From NCBI GenBank assembly GCA_030549905.1, contig JAUQQK010000008.1:1-64000 (forward strand): a stretch of 64,000 nt of DNA, in the 5' to 3' direction. The translations under genes were made by a program, and so were the position numbers. Positions 54,600-62,936 of this stretch are shown here, piece by piece. The notes below the pieces were generated by a model that worked only from the letters and a program-made list of their open reading frames with translations, was not told the origin of the DNA and made no database searches. Numbering within the stretch: position 1 is the first letter of the stretch; every line of letters begins with the position of its first letter. Source of the DNA: Aquificota bacterium (lineage in GTDB: Bacteria > Aquificota > Aquificia > Aquificales > Aquificaceae).

Positions 54600-56897
54600 A
54601 TGCATGTGGATATTCTTATCTTTTTAAGTACAGACAAAGAAGAAGATTACTTTCCTGTTTTTTATGAGGAGCTTGATTTTTTAGGTTTTAGAGAATTTTG
54701 GGAATATCCTGAGTGCAAAGAACCTTTGCTTTGGGGTAAAGATGCTGGGGCTTTTATAGAGTACTGGTATAAAGGCAAGCTTGTAGCAAAAGTAAGAAAG
54801 GGAGCCTTGTTTAAGAAGCATTCTATAAAGTATGTAGAAAGGGGTCTTAGGCTTGAGCCTATGGACGTTGAGAAGCTAAAAAGTCTGTATGAAAGCCATA
54901 TTAGAGACCTGACTAATGAAGCTCTTGATTACATAAACATGGAGGTAGAAAAATTTAAAGAGTTCGGTCATGGTCTTGTAGTTTCTTATAGTGGAGGTAA
55001 AGACTCACAGGTGGTACTGGACCTCCTTCTTCAAGTGATACCATACAAAGACCTTTATGTGGTTTTTACTGATACAAAGATGGAATTGGACGATACATAC
55101 AAAACGGTGGAGCTAACAGAAGAGTATTACAGAAAAATTTTTCCAGATTTTAAAATCCATGTAGTTTCAAGTCCTTTTGAAACTGCAGAACTTTGGGAAC
55201 TTTTTGGACCACCAAGCAGGTTAAAAAGATGGTGTTGTAGTGTGTATAAAATTGCTCCTCAGGTTAAATTTCTGGATAGGTTGGGAAACGCAGGGTCAAA
55301 CAGCGTCCTTGTTTTTGAAGGCACTCGGGCAAGTGAAAGTAAAACAAGAGCAAACTCTTGCAGGACATCTCCAAGAGAAAAAACCTTTAGGGAGATAAAC
55401 ATAAGACCTATTTTTCATTGGAGAGACTTTGATGTTTATATGTATATTCTACTTAAGGAACTTCCTTTGAACCCTCTATACAGAAAAGGTTTTAGGCGTG
55501 TGGGATGTAGCGTGTGTCCTTTTGCTTCAAACTGGTCGGAGTATCTGATTGAAAACTTGTATCCTCACAGAGCGGAAAGGTTTATAAGGGTGCTTGAAAA
55601 CTATGCCTATAATATGGGGGTAGAAAAACAAGAGGAGCTTATAGAGTATATCTCTTCTGGTGCATGGAAAATGAGGGCTGGAGGCGTGGGGCTAAAAAGT
55701 GAGCAATCGGTAGAGTTTCTAAGGGAAGAGAATTCTCTAAAGGCGGTCTTGAAAAGTCGCAGGGAAAACTTTTTTGAATGGGTAAAGACGGTGGGAACTC
55801 TTCACCTTTTGGAAGAAAAGGATGGGTATAAAAAGGGTGAGTTGAGGGTTGGTGATACAGTAATCAAGTTTGTATACAAAGAGAAGGGAGATATAACAAG
55901 AATAGAGTTTCACGACCTTGAACCTCACCCTGTACTTTATTCAAAGTTGGAAAAAGTTCTATATAAGACTACTTACTGTCTTCACTGTACGGGATGTGAA
56001 GTAGAATGTCCTCATTTTGCTGTTATTACCTATCCAAAGGTTGTAGTCAATTCTTCTAAATGTACTCACTGTGGGAACTGTCTTGACTTTTTACCCACAG
56101 GTTGTTATGTGGCGGAGTCTCATGGTATATTTATAATGCCTAAGATGAAGAAGACAGGAAAGCTTAAAATAGACAGATATAATACTTTTGGGCTTAGGGA
56201 GAGGTGGTTGATTAGTTTTATCAATGAAGGAAAGGAATTTCTTTTAAATAATACCTTGGGCGTTAAACAGAAGGAAGCTTTAAAAAGATTTCTTTTTGAT
56301 ATAGGTTGTATAGACAATAAACAAAACATTCTTGAGTTATATGATTTACTCAAGCAAGTTTATAAAAAAGACACCGAAGCCTTCTGGCAAATAGTATGGA
56401 TAGAGTTATGCATAAATTCAGACCTATTCAGATTTTACGTGGAAGAAATACCTTGGGGAAAGGTCTGGACTAAGGAAGAACTGGTTAAAAAGCTGGTAGA
56501 AGAAAAGGGAGTGGCGGAAAGGACTGCAAGGAATGGCATAAATTCGCTTACAAACACTTTTGAGGAGAGTCCTCTGGGTCAATGGTTTGGAAGAAAGGAA
56601 GGGAAGGGTCAATACTTCAAGGTTGGTACTGACAAGGTTAGCAGTCTTGTAGTAGGCTATGCTCTATACAGGCTGAAAGATGTAAAAGGCTGGAGTGAGA
56701 CTACAATAAGGGAACTTGCAAGCATAAAGGAGGGTCCAGTTGGTTGGTTTGGAATGTCCAAAGAAACTCTAAAAGACAAAATTCTCTCACTCAAAAATGA
56801 AAAACTGATTGATGCGGACATTACTGCAGACCTTGACAATGTGTTCTTCTATAATTTTGACTCTAAGGGTTTTCTAAAGGAAGCTTTGAAAGAATGA
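54600..56897 (+). CDS. brxP: BrxP: PAPS-reductase-like protein with ferredoxin and DUF4007-like domains
   Basis: 765 residues: an N-terminal region of about 120 residues without a known fold; a PAPS-reductase/DndC-like domain (about 125-330) with the P-loop SYSGGKDS (129-136), RLKRWCCSVYKIAPQ and VGCSVCPFASNW; a two-cluster ferredoxin-like domain with Cys 460, 463, 466, 470 and 488, 491, 494, 502; and a C-terminal DUF4007-like domain (about 525-690). BrxP replaces the methyltransferase PglX in type 4 BREX and was linked by homology to DNA phosphorothioation. It is the first gene of the operon; AAAGGATG lies eight bases before the ATG. It overlaps the next gene by 4 bases. Confidence 0.88.
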   Translation: MHVDILIFLSTDKEEDYFPVFYEELDFLGFREFWEYPECKEPLLWGKDAGAFIEYWYKGKLVAKVRKGALFKKHSIKYVERGLRLEPMDVEKLKSLYESHIRDLTNEALDYINMEVEKFKEFGHGLVVSYSGGKDSQVVLDLLLQVIPYKDLYVVFTDTKMELDDTYKTVELTEEYYRKIFPDFKIHVVSSPFETAELWELFGPPSRLKRWCCSVYKIAPQVKFLDRLGNAGSNSVLVFEGTRASESKTRANSCRTSPREKTFREINIRPIFHWRDFDVYMYILLKELPLNPLYRKGFRRVGCSVCPFASNWSEYLIENLYPHRAERFIRVLENYAYNMGVEKQEELIEYISSGAWKMRAGGVGLKSEQSVEFLREENSLKAVLKSRRENFFEWVKTVGTLHLLEEKDGYKKGELRVGDTVIKFVYKEKGDITRIEFHDLEPHPVLYSKLEKVLYKTTYCLHCTGCEVECPHFAVITYPKVVVNSSKCTHCGNCLDFLPTGCYVAESHGIFIMPKMKKTGKLKIDRYNTFGLRERWLISFINEGKEFLLNNTLGVKQKEALKRFLFDIGCIDNKQNILELYDLLKQVYKKDTEAFWQIVWIELCINSDLFRFYVEEIPWGKVWTKEELVKKLVEEKGVAERTARNGINSLTNTFEESPLGQWFGRKEGKGQYFKVGTDKVSSLVVGYALYRLKDVKGWSETTIRELASIKEGPVGWFGMSKETLKDKILSLKNEKLIDADITADLDNVFFYNFDSKGFLKEALKE

Positions 56898-57481
56898 ACA
56901 GATATTTAACTTTTGGTCTCAGATTAATCTGGTTTGAGAGTTTTCTTTACGGTCTTGAAGGTTGGCTAAGAGAAAACACGCTTGGACCTGTGCAGAAAAA
57001 AGCTATGAGAAACTACCTTCTGGATATAAAGCTAATAGACCCAAAGGGAAATCTCACACCTCTTGCTTACGAGTTCTCAGAAATTTACCCTAAAGACCCA
57101 AAGGCTGTATGGCAGGTAGTATGGTTAAATCTCTGTTTGAACTCAAAACTTTTCATCTTTTACTGGGTAGCGGTGCCTTTTGGAAGTCAGTGGAGAAAGG
57201 AAGAGCTTATAAAAAAGCTTGTGGAACTTGGTTATGCAGAGAGAACTGCAAGAAACGCAATAAATGCACTAACAAACACTTTTGAGGAAAGTCCTCTTGG
57301 TGAATGGTTTGGGAAAAGAGTGGAAAGAGGCGTCTATTATAAGGAGGGGCTAAGGGAACTGTCCTTTTATGCCTTCAAGAAGGCATATGAGCTTTTTGGA
57401 GAGAACTACGAGCCATATGGCTACATCTTTGGAATTGACAGGGAAGCCTTTAATTACCTTCTGTTAAAATATAACCCATGA
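56894..57481 (+). CDS. stand-alone DUF4007-like protein, paralogue of the BrxP C-terminus
   Basis: 195 residues. It aligns over most of its length with the BrxP C-terminal domain: YNTFGLRERWL versus YLTFGLRLIW, DTEAFWQIVWIELCINS versus DPKAVWQVVWLNLCLNS, and nearly identical ERTARNGINSLTNTFEESPL versus ERTARNAINALTNTFEESPL. The helical ERTARNA(I)NAL block could be a helix-turn-helix, since the preceding residues are KEELIKKLVE. It is placed between brxP and brxC with 4-base overlaps on both sides. Function unknown; a separate copy of the BrxP domain may compete with or replace it in a complex. Confidence 0.85.
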   Translation: MNRYLTFGLRLIWFESFLYGLEGWLRENTLGPVQKKAMRNYLLDIKLIDPKGNLTPLAYEFSEIYPKDPKAVWQVVWLNLCLNSKLFIFYWVAVPFGSQWRKEELIKKLVELGYAERTARNAINALTNTFEESPLGEWFGKRVERGVYYKEGLRELSFYAFKKAYELFGENYEPYGYIFGIDREAFNYLLLKYNP

Positions 57482-60400
57482 AACACTCAGAGCTTGTAGA
57501 GATAAGGAGGGATTATATACCTGTCTTCAGGCTCGGAAATGAGGAACACGAAAGACACTGGAAAAGCTACGTGCCTCATGAGAACTTTCAGGAACTTCTT
57601 GACAAGGTTATTAATATTTTAGAAGGAAAATCAAAGAAAAATGCTGTATGGCTTCAAGGTTCTTATGGAACTGGAAAAACTCATGCTTGCAGTGTTGTAG
57701 CACATCTGGTTTCTGAAGATATAAAAAACATAGAAGATTACATAGAAGGATTGAGACCAGAACTTAGACACCGTTTGAAATATTTCAGAGAAAAATACAG
57801 GTACTTGCCTGTATATATGAGAGGTACTGAAGAAGCTCCTTCCTTGAACCATCTGGAGAAGATATATGTTAGAATTGCTATAAAAAGGGCTCTTCTGAAG
57901 GCAGGTATAAAAGAGGTGATTGAGTATGAACTGGATAAAATCTTAGAGTATCTTCCGCAGATAGTTGCCAAAAAGGGAGAAGAGAAGATACTTCAGGAAT
58001 ACACCTATGGAAAATACGAAAGCCTTTCCGCCTTTCTGGAAGACCTGAAAAAACCTACTCCTGAACCAGAAGCTCTTGAGATGGCAAATTCTATACTGGA
58101 AAAGGAAGAAGGCTTGCACTTTAGCTTTGCTCTTGAAGAATGGCTTGAAAAGGTAAATAAGCTTCTAAAAGATAGAGGTTATTCAGGCATTCTTCTCATA
58201 TGGGACGAATTTACAGAGATAATAAAGTCTGAAAGCCATCATCTTGAGAAGCTTCAAAACCTTGCAGAAAAAAATCAAATCAAGCTAATAATAGTTAGCC
58301 ATGTGGGTGAAGCAGAACTAAGAAGCGTGCTTGAAGAAAAAACATTGCGTAAGATAGAAGACCGTTTTGAAAAGCACAGGCTTAAGCTTGAGGAAATAAC
58401 CGCCTTCAAGATACTTCAGGGTGCCTTTCACATAAAGGACTATCAGAGGATAAAGGAAACCTTTGAAAGGCTGGAGGGTTTGCTAAGGCACATTTCAAGA
58501 CTTTTAGATGACCAGAAAATAGAAAAAGAAGATATCATAAAGGTTTATCCGCTACATCCTTACACTACCCTTTTATGCACGGATATTGCAGAAAGGTTTT
58601 TCTCTGCTACCAGAAGTATGTTTGACTTTTTGTTTGGCTCAGAGAGAGTTTTGTCTGCCTTTCTTGAAAAGACGGTGGAAGAAGAGCCTTTTTTAACGGT
58701 GGATTACCTGTGGGATTACTTTTACCGTGTGGTTGAGGAGGGCAGAAGGGAAGACAGACTCATAGACATACTCAGCTTTTACAATACCTACGCAAACAGG
58801 TGCAGAGAGAAAGGAGAAGAGTATCTGAAGGTTTTTAAGGCTCTGATGGTCTTTAACCTGCTCTACAGGGGCATGGACAGACCCAAGCTGTTTGAAGAAC
58901 CCACGGAGGAAAACATAAAGAGGGCTTACGTGGGAACACCCTTAGAATCAAAGTGTGTAGATGTATTGAGGTGGCTTGAAGAGGAGGATATACTTCACAA
59001 GGACCCAGATGGAAAGTATAGAGTAGATCTTCGCTCTGGTCTTCCACAGCGTGAGATAGATAAGGAAAAGGAAGCACTAAGGAACAAGTATGCTTCTATC
59101 AGCACCGCTTTAAAGGAAATGGACAGAGAAAAACTCAAGGATAGTCTTTCATTAAGAATACTGAGAGAAACATACCTGAACATACTTACCCCTACAGACC
59201 ATCCACTGCAGAAGGAGGAAGACCACACCCTAAACCTTTTCGTGGGTTTTCCTACCACAGAAGCGGAGCGAAACAGATACATAGAAAAATTCAGAGAGCT
59301 AAGCTCCAGCTACTCCAAGGCAGTCTTTATAGTCTATGAAGAGGTCTTCGGAGATAAGAGCCTTGAAAGGTGGATAGACTATAAAGCTCGTGAAAGAGTG
59401 GCTCAAAATCACCAGCTAAATGAACAAAGATACGACTATTCAAGGCATGCCAGCAAAATGTTAGAAGATTATATATCAAAGCTCACGTACGCGCTTATCT
59501 TTTATGAGGGTAATGAGGAAAGATTATCCAGGTCCTTTTTGAAGGACAAGCTAAATATTATCTCCAGAAGGCTATTCGCATACGGACCTGAAAATCTCAA
59601 AGACATTACCAATCAAAACCTGTGGAAAACCTTCTCCTCAGTGCCTAGGCTCGTAGATAATATACTGCAAAGCTCAAGTCTTTCAAGCATAACCCAGAGC
59701 ATAACTTCAAGACCAGACAACGAACTGCTCAACGGTTTGAAGGATAAACATGACAGATACATTTTTGACGACAAGTTTTCAAACACGTATGCGGACCCGG
59801 AAGAACACCCTATTGTAAATATATACGAGCAAATAAAGAACCTCTTCGGTCAGAAGAGAGAAATATCTGCAAAAGACCTTGGTTTTCTTAAAAAACCTCC
59901 TTATGGTCTTTACAACAACAAGGTCAGCCTCTTTATGCTAACGATGGCAATAAAGCCTTTGCAGGAAAAACTCCACAGGGTAGGCTATGGTAAGGTAGAT
60001 ATAGCTACGTTGAAGGACTTTATAGGTCAGTTTTTTGGGCTTTCAAAAACATTAAACCCTATTAGGCTGAGGCTTGGCAGTGAGGAAGAGGAAAAGCTCA
60101 CAAATCTTCTCAGGGATATCTTCTCAAATTTTGTAAGCTTTCAAGAAGAAGACAAAGACCTTATAAAAGTTAGAAACACCATCAGGGAAAATATACAGAG
60201 CAAGCTGAAAAGACCTATATGGAGCCTTGCTTACCTTGATGAAGAAACCCTATCCAGATGGGGAATAGAACCGCAGAGGGTTAAAGATACTATAAGAAAC
60301 CTTTCTTCCTTCATAGGTAGTGCTGATAACTACTCTGAGGAAGATATAAAGAACCTTTATAATGAGTTAGACAGATATAAAAATTCATACTCAGAGTTGT

Positions 60401-60837
60401 TTGGAAATACCAATTACTATGTAATAGGTATGAAAAACCTCATACAACAACGTCTGCAGGGTAGAAACATAAAAGTGGAAGAAGTGGGAACGCTGTTAGA
60501 AACAAGACTAAGCACTAATCCTATATTCTGGAAAGAGGCAGAAGTATCTCATGAGATAGACAGAATAATCAGAGAATTAATAGAGAAAAAGCAAGAAGAG
60601 AAGCAGAAAATAGAAAAGATTTCATCTCCTGTAAGTTCTTTATCTATGCCTTCTCATGAAGAACCATCAGTTGAGGGAATAAAACAAGAAGAAAGAAAGC
60701 AAGAAAGAACAGATATTTATCTAAGGTTAGAAAATCTTAGTAAGGTAGAACTTATGAATTTGATTTCCCACCTTATTAGCCTTTACCCCCACCTCAAAAA
60801 TGAGGTTGAATTATGGCTCTTGTCGAAGGGCTATTAG
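57478..60837 (+). CDS. brxC: BrxC/PglY-type ATPase of BREX
   Basis: 1119 residues. Walker A GSYGTGKTH (G61-T68) and Walker B LIWDEFTE (D243, E244) mark the P-loop ATPase near the N-terminus; the remaining 850 residues are helical and unlike other families. RDYIPVFRLGNEEHERHWKS at the start is typical of this group. BrxC is a large ATPase required for defence and DNA modification in BREX systems. The C-terminal 100 residues (from EKKQEEKQKIEKI on) are low-complexity and charged. The gene overlaps the DUF4007-like gene by 4 bases and pglZ by 25. Confidence 0.9.
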   Translation: MKHSELVEIRRDYIPVFRLGNEEHERHWKSYVPHENFQELLDKVINILEGKSKKNAVWLQGSYGTGKTHACSVVAHLVSEDIKNIEDYIEGLRPELRHRLKYFREKYRYLPVYMRGTEEAPSLNHLEKIYVRIAIKRALLKAGIKEVIEYELDKILEYLPQIVAKKGEEKILQEYTYGKYESLSAFLEDLKKPTPEPEALEMANSILEKEEGLHFSFALEEWLEKVNKLLKDRGYSGILLIWDEFTEIIKSESHHLEKLQNLAEKNQIKLIIVSHVGEAELRSVLEEKTLRKIEDRFEKHRLKLEEITAFKILQGAFHIKDYQRIKETFERLEGLLRHISRLLDDQKIEKEDIIKVYPLHPYTTLLCTDIAERFFSATRSMFDFLFGSERVLSAFLEKTVEEEPFLTVDYLWDYFYRVVEEGRREDRLIDILSFYNTYANRCREKGEEYLKVFKALMVFNLLYRGMDRPKLFEEPTEENIKRAYVGTPLESKCVDVLRWLEEEDILHKDPDGKYRVDLRSGLPQREIDKEKEALRNKYASISTALKEMDREKLKDSLSLRILRETYLNILTPTDHPLQKEEDHTLNLFVGFPTTEAERNRYIEKFRELSSSYSKAVFIVYEEVFGDKSLERWIDYKARERVAQNHQLNEQRYDYSRHASKMLEDYISKLTYALIFYEGNEERLSRSFLKDKLNIISRRLFAYGPENLKDITNQNLWKTFSSVPRLVDNILQSSSLSSITQSITSRPDNELLNGLKDKHDRYIFDDKFSNTYADPEEHPIVNIYEQIKNLFGQKREISAKDLGFLKKPPYGLYNNKVSLFMLTMAIKPLQEKLHRVGYGKVDIATLKDFIGQFFGLSKTLNPIRLRLGSEEEEKLTNLLRDIFSNFVSFQEEDKDLIKVRNTIRENIQSKLKRPIWSLAYLDEETLSRWGIEPQRVKDTIRNLSSFIGSADNYSEEDIKNLYNELDRYKNSYSELFGNTNYYVIGMKNLIQQRLQGRNIKVEEVGTLLETRLSTNPIFWKEAEVSHEIDRIIRELIEKKQEEKQKIEKISSPVSSLSMPSHEEPSVEGIKQEERKQERTDIYLRLENLSKVELMNLISHLISLYPHLKNEVELWLLSKGY

Positions 60838-62936
60838 AAAAACTAAGAAAAATAGATGAGAGTCCATACGAGAGAAGCTTGGCTGTTCGCTTTGTTTTAC
60901 TTAGAACTTTTTCAGGTCTGCGTTCTTTAGATAAGGAATTAAGGGAAAAGGGTTATAAAACCTTCTATCTTGAAAACTTTATAAGAGAGGGTAAGAACTG
61001 GCTTTCTATAGAAGACTTGAAAAGGATAGTAGAGGACCTTTTAAAAGAGGCTGGCTATAGTTTTTTATTTTCTGCTTGCAACCTTTTACGTTTCTATTCT
61101 GACGACGAGCTTAAAAAACTGCTTTACTCTTTTGAAAGATATAGACCTCCTTTTGAGATTACAGACAGAAAAGTTGTTTTAGTGCTTTCTGGAATAGGTC
61201 AAAGAGTGAAAAGGTTCATAGGTGATAATCCTCTGGTGGTAGAGCTTCCAGAAGAGGAAAATCACAGAGTGCAACTTTATGTATTAAACCCGCAACTTGA
61301 GATTAATGTGGAACTTTTAAACTTTAAACAACTACTTGAACTTTGGAAGAAAAAAATAGAAAAAGCCTTTATAAAGCTTGATTACATATACAAAAGGTCA
61401 AAAAACGCCTATCCTGACGATGCGGTAGTGGTTGAAAAGATAGACAGCTATAAGGAATTTCTGGAAAAGGTTTATGGTATATACGACGAGCTGTTTAAAG
61501 AAGAGGAAGTATGCGAGTTTATCGTAAAAGAGCTACAAAGGGAAGAAAAAAGCAATATAGAAGAGCTAAGTATAGTAAAAAGCTTAGGAAATCAGAAGGA
61601 TTTACTGCTTATTACCTTTCTGAAGGAGCCTACAAAAAGCAAAAGGGTATTCTATTTATATCTGTTGAAAAAGCTTTTTGATTTTCCAAAGTCTTTACTA
61701 TCTGAAGACCCTATTGAGCTTCTGGAAAGTATCTATCGTTTAGGAGAGATAGAGCTTTTGAAAAAAATACTTATAGAGATACCGAGCTATGAGGAGGAGC
61801 TTTGTAAAAAAATTAATGGACAATTTATAAGAGGGCTTCTTGATTGTGAAAAAAGACACTTGCTTATTTCCTATGCGGAAGGTAAAATTGAAGAAGATGA
61901 ATTACTGAAGGTAGAAGACTTCTGTAACTACCTTTATGACCCATACGACCTTACAGATATACCCTTTGACTGGCTTAGGAGATACTTTACCCTATACAAA
62001 AGGGCTAAACTGAAGGATATAAAGGACGAAGAGCTTGAAAAACTCCTCGAAGAAAATTCTTCAGAAGACAAGTTCTATTCTTGGTATGCATACTTTAGAA
62101 GTCCGAAAGAAGCTCTTGAGAATTTAAGAAGTGAGGCGGATGAGATATACTGGATAGATGCTCTTGGTTTTGAGTGGGCGGGCTTTACTGTAAAGTATTT
62201 CTTGCAGAAAGGTTTAAACGTAATACGTTTTGAAGTTCTGAAGGCACAGCTACCAAGTATAACAGAAGAAAATAGGTTAGAAAATTGCCAGTATATAAGA
62301 GATTTTGATATGCTTTTGCATCAAACTTATGAATACCCTGAAAGTTTTTTAGAGCAAATCAGGAAACTTAAAGATATTTTCAAGAGTATATACAGTCCAA
62401 ATAAAAGAATTCTTATCATTTCTGACCATGGTTCTACCTTCTTATCAAGACTTTATGAACCGTTGAAATATGAGGTGCAAGCTCTTCATAGTGGAAGATA
62501 CACAAAAGATTTCATAGATACTCCTCATGTGTTGAAAAAGGAAGAATATTTCATTGCAAAATTCCACAGTTCCTTGAAACACAAACCTTATTCAGAAGTC
62601 CATGGAGGTGCAACTCCAGAAGAAGTGCTGACCTTTGCCTTGCTATTTGCTCCGTACGGTGCGGAAAAAAGGGTAAAGGTAAAGCTTGAAAATAAAAAAG
62701 TTCCAAGAATTGGTGAGCTTGTCCTTTCCTTTTATCCGATAGTACCAAAAGGACTTACCATATATATAGACAGGAAACCTGTAAAGTTTGAAACAAAAGG
62801 AGATAAAGTGATTGTGAATTTAAAAGAAGTAAAACTTAGGACTGGAAAGCACATTTTAAAAGTGACTGGTGAAGGTATAGACGAAAGCATTGATTTTGAG
62901 GTGGTTGGAGGGCTTTTAGAAGATGAACTATTCTGA
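60813..62936 (+). CDS. pglZ: PglZ-type alkaline-phosphatase-fold protein of BREX
   Basis: 707 residues. The C-terminal third has the PglZ (alkaline phosphatase superfamily) domain: IYWIDALGFEWAGF (D449) and LIISDHGSTFLSRLYEP (D538, H539) supply metal ligands. FHSSLKHKPYSEVHGGATPE (HGGxxxEE type) completes the site. The N-terminal part (about 1-430) is a helical region of BREX PglZs. PglZ is the one component common to all BREX types and is needed for defence. It overlaps brxC by 25 bases and brxL by 14. Confidence 0.9.
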   Translation: MALVEGLLEKLRKIDESPYERSLAVRFVLLRTFSGLRSLDKELREKGYKTFYLENFIREGKNWLSIEDLKRIVEDLLKEAGYSFLFSACNLLRFYSDDELKKLLYSFERYRPPFEITDRKVVLVLSGIGQRVKRFIGDNPLVVELPEEENHRVQLYVLNPQLEINVELLNFKQLLELWKKKIEKAFIKLDYIYKRSKNAYPDDAVVVEKIDSYKEFLEKVYGIYDELFKEEEVCEFIVKELQREEKSNIEELSIVKSLGNQKDLLLITFLKEPTKSKRVFYLYLLKKLFDFPKSLLSEDPIELLESIYRLGEIELLKKILIEIPSYEEELCKKINGQFIRGLLDCEKRHLLISYAEGKIEEDELLKVEDFCNYLYDPYDLTDIPFDWLRRYFTLYKRAKLKDIKDEELEKLLEENSSEDKFYSWYAYFRSPKEALENLRSEADEIYWIDALGFEWAGFTVKYFLQKGLNVIRFEVLKAQLPSITEENRLENCQYIRDFDMLLHQTYEYPESFLEQIRKLKDIFKSIYSPNKRILIISDHGSTFLSRLYEPLKYEVQALHSGRYTKDFIDTPHVLKKEEYFIAKFHSSLKHKPYSEVHGGATPEEVLTFALLFAPYGAEKRVKVKLENKKVPRIGELVLSFYPIVPKGLTIYIDRKPVKFETKGDKVIVNLKEVKLRTGKHILKVTGEGIDESIDFEVVGGLLEDELF

